From positions 5,866,499 through 5,930,498 of the forward strand of contig JAQFVV010000012.1 in assembly GCA_028023455.1 (NCBI GenBank): a stretch of 64,000 nucleotides of DNA, in the 5' to 3' direction. Shown piece after piece: positions 46,095 through 58,994 of the stretch. The translations under genes and the position numbers were made by a program. The stretch is from Epiperipatus broadwayi (Eukaryota > Onychophora > Udeonychophora > Euonychophora > Peripatidae). The notes beneath the pieces were generated by a model. That model worked only from the letters and a program-made list of their open reading frames with translations. It was not told the origin of the DNA and ran no database searches. Each line of letters starts with the position of its first letter. The stretch's first letter is position 1.

Positions 46095-47070
46095 CACTTT
46101 AATAGGGGTCAATGCAAATTCGCGTTGACACCTTTAGATCGTTCTAACTCGGCCATTTTATGAATTATGGTGATCAATTTATGCATGATTTAAAGCTTAG
46201 AGCAAGGCCTGTAAGATGTTGCCCTCTCTTGAATTATTTTACAAGTAAAAAAATCAATACTACGAGGGTTTCAAGTTTACAAAAGAAGAAGGCCAGTTCT
46301 TATTGGTTGGATAATCTATTCTCAATCTATTCTCAATTCTTATTGGCTGATGATTCTGATAAATATTTTTTCACCACTGAAAATGAAAATATAGGTTTTA
46401 GAGTGTTTTTTTTTTATTATTTTTTGTACATATTACAAATTATTTCATAAAATCTGCTGAAAATATAGTTATTTTACAAAAGTAGTAAGGTTTTATTAAA
46501 AAGTTGTATACTTTACACGATTGTAAATTGAAAAAGAAACCAGCTGTAGCAACAATTTTGACATCTTGTCAAGAGTTTAGATTGCTCCAAGCTGTTTATT
46601 TGATTTTCAAACAAAGATTAATGTTTTAGAATATTTTTCTGGCATTTATTTAAATATTATAATGTATTTTTGGTGTATTTTTTTAATAATATGCTGAAAA
46701 TATAATTATTTTGAGAAAAATGTTAAGATTTTCCTAAAAAATTCTTAAAAAAATTCGTAATGGCAAATCTGGGAGGGATACAAATGACGTTTACATTGAT
46801 TGTAATTTGCTCGTAATGTTTTCTTTGATTTTTCTGCTTTTGAATATTTTTATAAAATACAAATAAAAATATATTTTTGAAAAAACATTCATTTACTTTC
46901 CTAACATTACAAATTATTAATATACTTTTTGAAAATGAAACTAAAATTAATATATATTAAAAGATTAAAATATTTCTATCAAAGGGTTTGTCACTTGACC
47001 ATTTAAAACCAATTAAAAGTTTCAGAGTTTTACTTCACTTGGCCAATAATAAAAATGATCCATGAAAGTG
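46095..47070. mobile_element. piggyBac-like non-autonomous element flanked by TTAA
   Basis: TTAA at 46,091-46,094 and 47,071-47,074 flank a 976-bp unit with ends CACTTT and AAAGTG. Internally it aligns with the 51.9-kb copy: a GTTCTAACTCGGCCATTTTA block near the start and a CCAATTAAAAGTTT block near the end. A 96-residue frame at 46,160-46,450 is unrecognised. Both ends carry C-to-A changes relative to the CCC ends of the 51.9-kb copy. Confidence 0.7.
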
Positions 47071-47546
47071 TTAAGATTGAAAATAGGCAAACCTCATTAT
47101 GAATCTAGTTTATTTAGGGGACTAGGTGTTTGTACTTTTAGGAATACTACTATTATTCCTGACACTAACTCAAATTGGAAATACCCATTATTGTACTCTT
47201 ACATCATTGGTTTACCAATGTAATGATAAAGAAACTTCATATGGAAAGAAAATAATACTGCTACACATTTAGAGATGTAATGAATTCCTCAAACTTTAAA
47301 GTAATGTGAATTTATTTATAACATGTGCATCCAACATTCAATATCTTTATAAGTTTCTTTAGTGATTACCTTTATTTTATTAATTCTTATATTAATGATT
47401 ATTTTATTCTAAAATAGCATTGACTTATTTTTATTTTTTTTATTGTAATATATATATGTGATAACTATATGGAGCTTCCCAATAGCTCTAAACAAGCTTT
47501 GTTTTTATAAGTGCCGAAAGAGATAGAATTGAAAATCTCTATAATT

Positions 47547-47610
47547 ATCCCCACCTCCAGACCAGCTGATTTTGAGCTTATGGCTCACGTCAGTGGAGAG
47601 CTGGGAGTCT
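47547..47610 (-). ncRNA. Hammerhead motif, degenerate (composite D, direct monomer)
   Basis: Minus strand: CTGACGT at 47,593 down (A9 to T), stem II GAGC/GCTC, AAAA in place of GAAA (G12 to A), and GGTC with C17 at 47,560. Stem I pairs TGGAGG with CTCTCCA-side bases and an outer GGGA/TCCC helix. Core changes suggest loss of activity. Confidence 0.6.
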
Positions 47611-48126
47611 AGAAATTAGATCTAAAATATTAACTCAAAAGTCAGCACTTACAAAACATGTTTCTATCAATTTGAAAGCATGAACTTATAAGACATGTAA
47701 ATGTCTTCAAATCCAGCATGACAAACTAGATAGCTATATGGGTCTGAATTCAGCTCAGTTTCACCATACAGTAATAGCCTCTGCAATATATAGCATCACA
47801 AAAACCTTCAAAGGTACACTTATAATAATTAAAACAAGTTATAAATTTTGTAACTTGCTTTTAAGCTTGCATTTTATGATCACTAGATGGAGCTTGCCAT
47901 TATCTCTAAACAAGCTTTGTTTTTATAGGTTTTTGCATTGCTATATATTGTAGAGGCTATTACTACATGGTGAAACTGAGATGAATTCAGACCCATATAG
48001 CTATCTAGTTTGTCAAGCTGGATTTGAAGATATTTACATGTCTTATAAGTTCATGCTTTCAAATTGATAAAAAAAGTGTTTTATAAGTGCTGACTTTTGA
48101 GTTAGTATTTTAGATCTAGTTTCTAG

Positions 48127-48189
48127 ACTCCCAGCCCTCCACTGATGTGAGCCATAAGCTCGAAACAAGCTGGTCTGGAGGTGGGGATA
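48127..48189 (+). ncRNA. Hammerhead motif (composite D, inverted copy), A9 changed
   Basis: CTGATGT (48,142-48,148), stem II GAGC/GCTC, GAAAC, and GGTC with C17 at 48,175. Inner stem I is a perfect six-pair helix CCTCCA with TGGAGG; the outer helix is TCCC with GGGA. Only A9 departs from the core consensus. Compared with 29,742-29,799, stem I pairs differ in sequence but keep pairing (A-U for G-C at position 4, G-C for A-U at position 6). Confidence 0.7.
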
Positions 48190-48349
48190 ACGATAGAGAT
48201 TTTGAATTCTATCTCTTTCAGCACTTATAAAACCAAAACTTGTTTAAACTATTGGTAAGCTCCATCTAGTGATCATAAAATGCAAACTTAAAAGCAAGTT
48301 ACGAAATTTATAACTTGTTTTAATTATTATATATATATAAGAAAACATC

Positions 48350-51075
48350 CCAGTGTTTGGAGTTCTTTGCTGAAAAAACAAAGTTTTTAATACTTTGATA
48401 ATTATAGATTGACTCACAAATGGAAATCATTTAATATTCAAAATTTAAAGTCACAGAAAGTCTTAAAATTAGCAAAGTTCTCTGAGCAATCAATTCTTCA
48501 TTACCAAAGCTTCTTTAACATTTTTTTTCCTTTTCTTTTTGTAACTTTTTAATAATTATAGATATAAAATTTCATCACTAGGAGTGACGATTGCATTAAA
48601 TTATAATAGGATTTTTGTTATATCATCATTGATTAATAATCATTGTCATCAATCCACTTATTTGGATCTTTTTAAACTAAGAATATAGCCTAATATCCAA
48701 TTACTAGCTATGTTGAGATGCTGAATAATAAAATTAATCTGAACTTGTCTAGAAAATCATCAATTTCCAAAAAAAATTCAAAATTTATAAAAAATAAAAA
48801 AAAATCATTATGTTCCTTACTGATGATTAATGTTTTGAAATATGCTGTAAATCACTTTCATTTTTTGCTACTTTTATGTATTAGATAATAATGGTCTATT
48901 TGTCTTTATTCATTTTATAGTCATTTTGTATAAATAAATTATTAAACTAGATGGAAATTATAAATAGATAATTATCACTTTTTTGCCGATTTTATTCAAT
49001 AAGGGAACCATATTTCATGATGTGGGATAATGATTTATGAATCCATCTTCTTATGATAAAATTTCTATTTAGAAGATTTCTGGAAGCATTTAAATTTTAA
49101 ATAACAAATAATTTTTATTTCTGGGCCAGTATGAAGGATACAATTTTCTTAAATAAATGAAAATGTTCTAAACAAAATTAGTTAGGGAGTCCATAAAAAC
49201 TATTACCACCTGACATCCTGGTGTGGTCGTTCATTGCTTCTTTGTGGTAAAGTGTGGGAGTTCTGAAAAGCACTTTGCCTTAATAATAGTTGGTTGTTTT
49301 TTTTACTTTTATATGAAGTTAAGTTATGAGGTTAAAAGATACCATATATGATTAAGCTAATATATCTTAATGATGGAACTTTTTAAGAAAATTGCAACAA
49401 ATATTAAAAAAAGTTCAACTCTCTTTTTTTTATAATATCTTTACACTTCTGATATATTCGTTTAATTATTAATTATGGATATGTAAATAAATTTGAAAAT
49501 GTCTATAATCATTTCCTGCTGCATTATTAATTCACTTAAACGCTAATCAATTTTTAAATGTCACTAATTAAAATAACAGTTTTATTCATAACAATTTAAT
49601 TTTTTATTGCTTCAAGATATATTTATTATGAATGAATATTTTATATTATATACTGATCTTTCCTCTCTTACAATTGTTATTTTGCCTGAAGAATAATTGT
49701 AGGTATTTTTGAATTTAATTTAGAGTTTTGGCGCATAACTTCAAGTTTGGAAATGTCACTAAAAGTTTTAATCTTAGAAAGTTCAAAATGTTTATTATTT
49801 ATACATTTTAAATGTTTAAATACACAACATTATTTTTTTAATAGATTGTATTACATTTTAAACAATGATATGCTGTTATAGATAATTAATAGAATAAGTC
49901 ACGTTGTTTGACAATGAGTTTATTAGATTTCAAAATGTAAACGTAAAAATTTGGCTTAGATGCTTTTGGTTGAAATAATATTAAAAATAAATAAATCTAT
50001 ATGTTTGAAAGAGAATGTATCCAAAACTTGAACATCTGGGGTGGTCCTGGTATAACTCTATGTGAGATTATCAGATAAACATTTGTCTTGAATAAAAGTT
50101 TAATTCTTATGAGTGGCTTATTCCTTGGGCTAATCAATCATTTTGTTAAATGCTTTCCTCATTTGAGTTGCATGTCTTAGAGTCTCCTTCTAGTACAGTA
50201 ATACAAGTCACTCTCCTTCAGTTGAAGATAACTAGTTAATTGCCTGCAGACTTTTTGTCTTAATAGTGGAATATATCAAATTCTTTGGGGTTTGGTATAC
50301 AAAACTGTAACAAATTTATCATTTGTTTAATTATTTGTATAAATTGTAAATAGTTATTGTGTTAATAAAGGTTTTTTATTTAAAAAAAGAAGAAGTATGG
50401 ATTGAAAATGAAATATATTTAAAGAATAATGTTCTAAAATGAAACTATATTGGATAAATGTGTTTTTAAAAAAAGTAATAATAATAAAAATAATATAATT
50501 TTTAAAAAAAAAAACTGTTTGAGATCGAGATAGATGGATAATGATAAAAAAAGCTTACAATAGTGATATGAAAAAAGAGAAGTTATGGAATGAAAAACTA
50601 AAACTTGAAGAGACTGTAATTATAAGTTAAAAATAATATTTCAAAGAACCATGCATAAAAATCAATAACTAATTTAATATTTATAAATAAGAAATACTAT
50701 TTTTAATAACTAACATCTTAACAAATTTCAATACCTAGATGTAATGATAAATATGTCATTAAAAATATTTATATTATAAAGTTACTTTGTTTGCCATTTA
50801 CTATATGATGAAACATAAATATTTTTATTTAATTTAGCTTTTAAACAAAAAATAGTAAATATAGATTTATTTATCAATAATTAATTAGATCACTAAATAG
50901 ATTGGCTTTCTGACTGAAAGGAAAATCTCTTATCCACTTGTAATCTAAAAAAAATTCCAAGTTTCATATATCTCAGATTTAAATTTCAGGTTTTGGTGAA
51001 GTTACTTAATGAGATAATCATTATGCCATGAGGTTTTTTGCAGACACGCATACATATGTGTGTTGTGGGTATAGA
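48350..51075. other. AT-rich sequence without recognised genes
   Basis: No coding signal or named repeat found. Confidence 0.5.
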
Positions 51076-51077
51076 AA

Positions 51078-51360
51078 TGATTGAAATGAGATCAATATAT
51101 AAATAAATAGAAATAATTAAAAAAATTATATATATATTATAACGGGACAGCCTATTTGATAGCCTTAGTTGAGGCACCAAATATAACGGAACGGCATTTA
51201 ATCATCCCAGTTGATGTATTAATTGTAATATAATCAATTATATTTAATGTTTAGAAATCATTAACTTAATGCTTCACAGTTAGGTTCGCCAAATATAACA
51301 GAATGGATTATATTTAAAATCTAAGTTGGTCTTGTTAAATATAAAGAGATGATTAAATTC
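51078..51360. repeat. Repeat containing recurrent CAAATATAAC motifs
   Basis: GATTGAAATGAGATCAATAT followed by AAATAGAAATAATTAA and (TA)n at about 51,079-51,138 matches 56,612-56,680. Next to it, GTTGAGGCACCAAATATAAC, GTTAGGTTCGCCAAATATAA and GTTGGTCTTGTTAAATATAA recur, and GTTGGGTGTCAAATATAACA is at 56,591-56,610. They could be remains of a terminal repeat, but no paired LTRs were found. Confidence 0.4.
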
Positions 51361-51899
51361 CTTAGAAAGAGGATACGCATTTCACTACAATCGGACTTTG
51401 GGTTTTCAAGTAGAATGTTAGAAATGAATCGATGAAATACTAAATCCATGATTATATATATCTTTATTATGCTAGCTCAATAATCTTTAAATAAGTTTAA
51501 ATACAATTTAGACCAGGTCATCCATCTTTCATCCCTCTTTCAGTCACCATTATGCCACGATATTCAAACTCACGGAGAATTTGCAATTAGCTCTTTTCAG
51601 GAATAATTTCAAAACAAGTTATTTCATATGCCTTTATATAAGCATTAATTATAACTATTATTCATATGATATTTATAATACTAGCGTATATATAATATAA
51701 TTCAATAATGATTAGACAAAGAGATCACGTTAACAAATCAATATTTAATAAACAATAAAAAATATAATAGAATAGATAATAAAATATTAATAAATAAATA
51801 CGGATGAATTTTATCATTTTAAAAGAATATTAATAAATGATATTTTTTTTTAATACCCTATGATAAAACTCAATACTATAATAAACTTTCAAAAATTAA

Positions 51900-52646
51900 C
51901 CCTTTTCCTGCATCCGACGAGGCTCCTCGTCGACATCTGAAATCACTCTAACTCAGCTCGTTTTCATACGAAAATTTTCGTTAAATACGTATTGAATTCG
52001 TTTTTAAAAGTTCTGTACGATGGTGACATCTTCCGATTTATTTTAGAAGTAAAAAATAGAAAAAAAAACGCATTTAAACCTAAACAAAGAAGGAACATTA
52101 TTTGTGATTGGTTCTTAGCATGCTCTCAGCCGAAAAAGGCATTCTGATTGGCTGGAAAGAACAAAGAAACTGCCTGATCAAAGAAAATAAAGAAAAACGC
52201 TGAGATTTTCATTTCGAATACGATTTAAATTATTATTAAATAATATTTATGGAAATTAAACATAATTTTCAGAGAGAATAATAAAAAACAAAATTATTTT
52301 CAAAAAATATTGAAGATTTTAGTCCAAATATTGAAGTTGTAGTAAAAAGAAATATTTACTTTTCTATAACGTAAAAGTCGATCTTTTTGTTTACATTATA
52401 ACTTTTATGTTGCCGATATTGAATATTTTAGAATAAATAAATAGCAATTTATTTTTGAAAGAACTTTCGTTTTTTTCATGACCTGAAAAATTAATTATAT
52501 ACTTTTTATAAATGTATCTGAGTTGAATTTAATATTATAGGCGAATATGTTTTAACAATAGGCTTTGTCTTCAGTTTGTGAGTTGGCCAATTAAAAGATT
52601 TGATTTTTATCTGATACAACCAATGATAAAATTAGCGGTTTAAGGG
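51900..52646. mobile_element. piggyBac-like non-autonomous element flanked by TTAA
   Basis: TTAA at 51,896-51,899 and 52,647-52,650 bound a 747-bp unit starting CCCTTTTCC and ending AAGGG. A subterminal perfect palindrome CGACGAGG-CT-CCTCGTCG lies at about 51,917-51,934. The TTAA target and CCC...GGG ends are as in piggyBac. No transposase. Homologous to 46,095-47,070 and to 1-401. Confidence 0.8.
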
Positions 52647-52865
52647 TTAAATTAACAGATATATAAAAACAATATCTGGGTTCAAAAATTAATAATTTAT
52701 GTAACTTATTAATTTATTTATCGTTCTTATTTATATGCTTCACAATTACCCATATATAAGTATTATTTACCATTGTATAACTTATATACTATATGTATTT
52801 TTAATAAATAAAAATACATTAAACGTTTACAATATTACGTAGTAAACACAATAATTAATAAATGC

Positions 52866-52950
52866 ACATAGAGAGCGTACCAATAGCTCTAACAAGCTCG
52901 TAAATTAACAAGTGCGGTTATGAGAAATATTTAAAATCTCTATCCAGAAC
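52866..52950. repeat. Fragment of the hammerhead composite D family
   Basis: GAGAGCGTACCAATAGCTCT, AACAAGTGCGGTTATGAGA and AAAATCTCTATCC match the monomer segment just upstream of the ribozyme region in the 47.5-kb and 60.4-kb composites. It stops before the ribozyme core. Confidence 0.6.
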
Positions 52951-54090
52951 ACAATATAATCCTGTTTAAGATATCTGTCAAATAATAACTATTTTTTATA
53001 TCCCTCATCTAATTTGACGAATTATGTTAAGCTTTCAATTAATTATATTTAATAATAAATATAATTTTCCTTTTAAGATATATATGATGCGATGCCAAAT
53101 TTGAAATAAAGATAATAATAATAATAATAATAAACATATTAAAATAATATAAGCATTATTATAGTATATATAAATAAATAATAAAGGAAACTTATTTATA
53201 AGAGAGTTGAGAGTAGATATTGAAGTCTATAGTTCATCATCCCAATGAAGATCTCTTACGAAGCATATCACCAATCCATTGGTACAATGATGATTCCATT
53301 TATCCTTAAACGATAAACTGTTAATAACATCCAATGACCGGATTAATGTGAAATAAAATAAATATTCTTCGAATGTAGATGTTCTTAATCTTCATTTCTC
53401 TATTATCACTAGACGTTCTATATATTCAATATTTCAAAATATTTTAAAATAGCATGCAAGGTTGGTTTCGAAACCTTTACGATATAAAGCTGTTTTACTC
53501 AAAACACATTGTTTTATCCTATATATATATATATAATTATCTTAAATTTATATATATCCGAAGAATCACGGAAGTATTAAAACAACGTAGTTTCCAAAAA
53601 ACTTAAACAGACGTTCTTTTCTTTTATATTGCTATTCCTTTAAGATTGAGTAGAAAATTAAATATATTTTCCTTGCAGACTTTTAATCCACAAATTATTT
53701 TAATTTGGAAAAGTTAATATTTAAATTCCAATTGTTAAATAGTAGTATTGATAAAAGAAAAATGCTATTTTTAAAGAGAAAATATTTTCTTTTTCTTTCG
53801 TTTTTTTTATATCAAGAGAACGAATGAATCTGCTCGTGTGTTATATACAAGTTCATGCTTAACTCAACTATCAATTGTTCCACTGACATTAAGATTTAAT
53901 AATAAAATAAAAAAAATATATAAGTATTTATTCTTAACTTCAAATCTGGCATTTTACTCAAAAGCTTAAGGTATGTATTATTTAAAACTTAAATGTATAT
54001 ATAAATAGTACATATATGTTACATAATAAAATAGTCAAATAAAAATTTATATTTATAAATAATTTCACAAGAGATAAAACATGTTAGACC
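52951..54090. other. AT-rich sequence; (AAT)n and (AT)n microsatellites
   Basis: (AAT)n at about 53,110-53,132 and (TA)n at about 53,520-53,535. Nothing coding. Confidence 0.55.
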
Positions 54091-54139
54091 AATAATAATA
54101 ACTGTAAGTTACTATTATAATATATTTAATGTAACTGAT

Positions 54140-56165
54140 AAGAGGATTAAATAATCTTATAATGCAGCTTTGAAAATTAAACTTCCCATAATTATTCTAA
54201 AAGTATTTCTAATTTCTTTTTCTGGATTCAATTTAAAATAAATCCTATGACACTAAATTTTCTGAATAAAAAGTTCATTTTTGGAAATTAAATTACCACT
54301 ATTATATCTGCATGTACCCCAGTGGATTAGATAATTACATGTTTGGAATGAATTTGAAAAGCAAATCAAACTAAATTGATTAATAATTTAAAAAATGCTA
54401 ACAATTATATGAAATCATTGCTTATACTTTTACAACTGCTACCATCGTTAATACAATGAATACAATACAAAATATTGAAAGGAAGAAAAAATAATTATGT
54501 ACATTTAAACTTAAGGCCATATGGATAAAGATAAAAATAATCTTTAAAAAATGTGTTAATTTTTTAGTTTTAAACCATGGCTTTCTGAGCTATATATTTA
54601 TTATTTATGTGCACATCTTTATCAGTATCAGACATTTACTGTTTATGTACATATCATTATCAATTGTCTCTATAATTCCTGTCCTGTTTGTAATAGATGA
54701 ATTTTACTAGAAGTATATGCTAGGTTTTACAGCAGAATCCATGTCTTTCCTTGTAGCATGCTTTATTTCTTTAAAGCATGTAACATATTTTAAGAAATTT
54801 CAGTATTTATCTGGATCTGATTGCATAGTTCCAGCCAGGTCTTTTGATGAAATTAAATTTTGCTAGCCAATCATGATAAATAGTTTTCTTCTAGCTAATA
54901 TTACCATACTTGTTATAAGTGGATGGAGTATTAAAAAACACTTTAGAACAGTCAGCAAGGTATGGTTATAATCAATTTGTACTGAGTTTATTTAAATCAA
55001 GATTTAGACTAGTCAGTGCCACTTGTTTTTATTTTAAACACATAACATATAATCCAGTCTGTATTTATTTATATCAGGATATTTATAAAAAAAAAAACAT
55101 CCTTATCTAGATTTAATAATTTATTTTTGATAAATAGTTTCTTTATTCTTTAAATTATTTTATAAATGATTATATAATATTGTTTTCCTGAAGATTTGTG
55201 ATGATGGTGTTTTAGTTGTATTTATATATTGGACTATTTTTATCAACTAATGTGAAATTTCTACTGTCTGTTGCCTTGATCAGTTGGTTAGAGCATTACC
55301 TTAAAATTCAATACTCAGAATCTATGTGTCCAGGTTCAATTCCCATGCTAGTACTGTCACTGATCAAGCCAGCAACACCTAAAGAAGAAGGGAGAATAAT
55401 ACCTCTCCAAATATTGTGCATATACTAACCTGTGTGCTATTACTAACAGTTGAATGTATTTGGAATATTTAAATAAAGATAAATTTTTCTAAAAACATTC
55501 AATACTCATATTAGATGATGGAAATAGTCCAATTTATTAAATACAGTTATATAATATAATTAATTTTTTTTATTTATTTGCAATAATGATAAGGAAAAAA
55601 ATTATGTCTGAACTTTGAAATTTATTTCATAACTTTGTCAATTTTAGTGTTCTATAATTTTTAATACTGTATTTAGATTCACCATTCATTTTATTACAAC
55701 AAAATGTAAATAATTTTTTTAAATCTCTAACCATTAGGTAAAACTGAAAAAGTTACAAAATATGATAGATTTTTATAAACTATACAATTCAAATCATTTT
55801 GCACACAAAACTTAAATAAATTATCTATTTTTTTATATTTTACCTTACATAATACAAGTTATCACCTTATTAACTATAATTTTACAAAATACATATTATT
55901 TACAAAATATTTGACAATATAAAATTTATAAATTAATTTTCTTTTATTAAACATTTGATAGTATGATTAACTCTATAGATGTATTTTTTTAAAATTTCTT
56001 AAATCAATATATTTAAATTGCATGTATATTGTATCTAGTATGTGCACACACATATATACCAATTTTATACAATTATAAATTAATTTATAAGAATGTTTTA
56101 TTAAATATTTTTTAATTATGCAGTTTTGTAATAAAAATAATTCAAACTACAATCAAATTTCTTTT
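54140..56165. repeat. Segmental duplication, unit 1 (contains a SINE)
   Basis: Aligns in order with 56,690-58,320. Shared blocks include GAAATCATTGCTTATACTTT, TTTATGTGCACATCTTTATC, TTATAAATGATTATATAATA, TTTTTAATACTGTATTT and AGAATGTTTTATTAAA-type sequence. Non-coding. Divergence looks substantial, so the duplication is old. Unit 1 is longer because it holds a SINE at 55,265-55,500. Confidence 0.75.
55265..55500 (+). mobile_element. tRNA-headed SINE, second type
   Basis: Starts CTGTTGCCTTGATCAGTTGG with an A-box (TTGATCAGTTGGTTAGAGC) and a B-box GGTTCAATTCC at 55,333-55,343, spaced as in a tRNA with a moderate variable region, then a tRNA-unrelated body (ATGCTAGTACTGTCACTGAT, ACCTAAAGAAGAAGGGAGAA, ATACTAACCTGTGTGCTATT) and an A-rich tail AAATAAAGATAAA. 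Absent from the matching place in the second duplication unit. The anticodon arm is degenerate, so it is not a working tRNA. Confidence 0.7.
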
Positions 56166-56689
56166 ATTACAATTCTTTTCCCCTTTAAAATGAGACAAGG
56201 AATAGTATAATGTCTACTACAAAATGTAATCTTAATTTATTTCTCTAATTATTTTTATGTTTTAATCATTTTCATAATTATTGTTTTGCTAATAAAACAA
56301 TACATAAATAAACAATATATAAGTCTATGATTTTACTGTTCAGTTATGTAACTGACCTTTAACTATCAAAAGAATGAATAGGATCTCAATTTTAGGTTTC
56401 ATAAAAAATTCAATCATAGAATATTAAGATGTACAATGAATCATGAACACTAGAATAATTATTTTAGTTTGAATATAATCAAATATATGCATCAATATGT
56501 GAAGGCCTGTTTTGAGTCTTAGAGGCTGTTAAATATATAAGTATTCAGAAGTGAAGTTGAGCAGAAGTGAGGGATTGTTAAGGCCCATGTTGGGTGTCAA
56601 ATATAACAGATTGAAATGAGATCAGTATATAATTAATTAGAAATAGTTAAGAAAATCATATATATGTATATATAATGTAACTATTATTA

Positions 56690-58320
56690 TGATGATGATC
56701 AAATAACCTTATAGCCTAGCACTGAAAGTTAAACTTAGTATAATTATTTCCAAAATATTTGTAATTTCTTTTTTTTTTATTCAATTTATGATGAATCTTA
56801 ATGTCACTGATCTTTATTGATTTAAATTACAGTAACTATTCCTGCATGCCCCCCCCCCTCCAATAATGTTTCTCAGGGTTAGAATTATTGATTGTATATG
56901 TTTGGAATGACTTTGAAAAGCAAAAACAAATTAAAATTGCAATAATTAATAAGCTAACAATTATACGAAATCATTGCTTATACTTTTGCAGCTGCTGTCA
57001 GATAAATATAACAAATAAAATACAAAATATTGAAAAGAAAAACAATTATATATATTAAAACTTAAAGCCATATGGATAAATATAAAAATAAGATCTTAAC
57101 AAATGTCTTGTTTTTTTTTAAGTTTTAAACCATTGTTTTCTGCCAATATTATATGATTACTATTTATGTGCACATCTTTATCAATAGTTTTATATCAATT
57201 CTATCCTTTTTGTGAAGATCATCTTAAGGCTTTGGCAATAATGAACACTGTAGATGATTTCCAATAGAAATATATGTTAGGTCATATGGAAGAATACACT
57301 TTCTTCTTTACAACATTGTTTTCTTTTTTAAAGCAGGAAAAATCATATTTTAAGAAACTTCAGCATTTATCTAAATCTGATTGTATAGTTCCAGAGAAAC
57401 ATTTATTTAAGGGTTTTTCCTATTTTCATAGAATCAGTCTGAACTATTGAACCAAGACTTAGACTAAATTACTAGCATTTTCATTTTCACACCTATTTAT
57501 ACTTCACAAAGTGTGTTTTTCAGCATTTAACATAAAATCCAGCTTGTATTTCTCTATATCAGGATGTATAACAAAAACAACTTATCAAGATTTAACGATA
57601 TTTAGCATATATTATTCTCACATGTTTTTGATAAATATTTTCTTCATTTCTTAAATTATTTTATAAATGATTATATAATAAAATAAATAGTTTTTTCCCC
57701 TGTATGACAACAGTAGAAAAAAGAAAAATCACAACCAAAATTTGAAATTTATTCCATAAAAATTCTCAATTTTAAAGCTTTATAATTTTTAATACTGTAT
57801 TTGGATTTTCCATTCAATTTACTATAATAAAAATCAAATTATTTTTTAATCCCCACTATTAGGGTAAATCTGAAGAGGTTACAAAATATAACATTTTTAT
57901 AAACTGTGCAATTCAAATTGTTTTGCACACACTAAAATGTAAATAAATTTTATAATTTCTCTATCAATAACTTATCCAATTTTTCTTTCTACCCCTATAA
58001 AGTGTGCTTGTGCATGTTAGCGCATTTTATATTTTGCACTTTAGAACAATTAGCCACAAAGTTTAAACTGTTTGCTCATTTCAGTTTATTAACCATAATT
58101 TTACAAAATATATTTAATTTATAAAATACTTGATAGTATTATAAAATTTATAGACATTCTATATATATATTTCCCTTTAATTTTTTAAACCAGGATACTT
58201 AACTTGCATACATAAACGCAAAGAAATTTATACATTTATTAATTGCTATAAGAGTGTTTTATTAAACATTTTTGACTATGCAACTTTGTAAAGTACCTAA
58301 TTTTAACTGCAGTTGAATTT
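56690..58320. repeat. Segmental duplication, unit 2
   Basis: Second unit of the 54.1-kb duplication, lacking the SINE. Holds a C10 run near 56,849. Ends where hammerhead composite E begins. Confidence 0.75.
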
Positions 58321-58439
58321 TTTGTTTATATATATATAATAAAGAAATCAAATCATATATCACATGATATAATTTAACAAGCTTGTATTACAAATGTTAT
58401 ATAATGAGCTCGCAAAAAGCTCTCAATAAGCTTTTCAGA

Positions 58440-58500
58440 ATATCTCTAACCTCAAACTGTTTTCTGCTACTGGCTTCCTCAGTACAGTGTTAGGATATTC
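58440..58500 (-). ncRNA. Hammerhead motif, degenerate (composite E, direct monomer)
   Basis: Minus strand: CTGAGGA intact at 58,482 down, a short GC stem II, then AGAAAAC and TTTGAGG. C17 is T and the stems are weak. Outer stem I: TTAG...GATA with TATC...CTAA. Confidence 0.45.
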
Positions 58501-58847
58501 AAGCATTATATTTTAAATACCAGACCAAGTCCAGCACTTTATCTAATGGATAACTATTAAGTAGAAAATCTGAAATTTTCAGACATTCATATGTTTTCCA
58601 ATACAGGTATCTAACTTAAACAGCCATATGGGACTGAACTAAGTTAAGATACACCATATATTAATAGCTTTAGCAATATAAAATCACCAAAGCCTTAATA
58701 GAAGTCATGTCATATATCACATGACTTAATTTAAACAAGCTTGTGTTACAAATATCATTAAATGGGGTTTGCAAATGGCTCTACTTAATAATTACCTATT
58801 AGATAATGTGTTGGGCTTGGCATGGTATTTTAAATCTAATGCTTGAA

Positions 58848-58905
58848 TATCCTAGCACCTCACTAAGGAAGCCAGTAACAAAAATGGATCTGAGGTTGGC
58901 GATAT
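58848..58905 (+). ncRNA. Hammerhead motif, degenerate (composite E, inverted copy)
   Basis: CTAAGGA at 58,863 (G5 to A), AGCC loop region, AAAAATGGATC with C17 at 58,890. The inner stem I CCTCA/TGAGG is perfect; the outer one pairs TATC with GATA. Core damage suggests inactivity. Confidence 0.45.
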
Positions 58906-58994
58906 TCTGTGCCTTTTCATTTAATTTTATCATTTCTAAATTGTCACTTAAAGTTAGAAATTTGCTATCATTTTATACTCAATACATTAAGTAA

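Larger units (their letters stand above)
47461..48345. mobile_element. Hammerhead composite D: monomer + truncated direct copy + inverted copy
   Basis: TGGAGCTT starts at 47,470 and again at 47,888 (period 418). The second copy is cut at TTTTTATAG, about 47,938, and an inverted copy continues (GTTTTTGCATTGCTATATAT on) to about 48,335. (TA)n runs lie at both ends. Hammerhead motifs occur on minus (47,560-47,593) and plus (48,142-48,175). The unit is related to the 60.4-kb composite (shared CTAGATCTAA, GATAGCTATATGGGTCTGAA and AAACAAGCTTT). Non-coding. Confidence 0.88.
58328..58930. mobile_element. Hammerhead composite E: monomer + truncated direct copy + inverted copy
   Basis: CATATATCACATGA begins at 58,354 and 58,711 (period 357). 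The second copy stops at GGCTCT near 58,780, and an inverted copy follows (AATTACCTATTAGATAA on), up to about 58,920. Degenerate hammerheads lie on minus (58,454-58,482) and plus (58,863-58,890). (TA)n lies at the left end. Confidence 0.8.

Noticed and set aside
51078-56680. LTR retrotransposon bounded by CAAATATAAC repeats
   Set aside because: Shared blocks exist at 51.1 and 56.6 kb, but no TG...CA ends, primer-binding site, or gag-pol coding was found between them.
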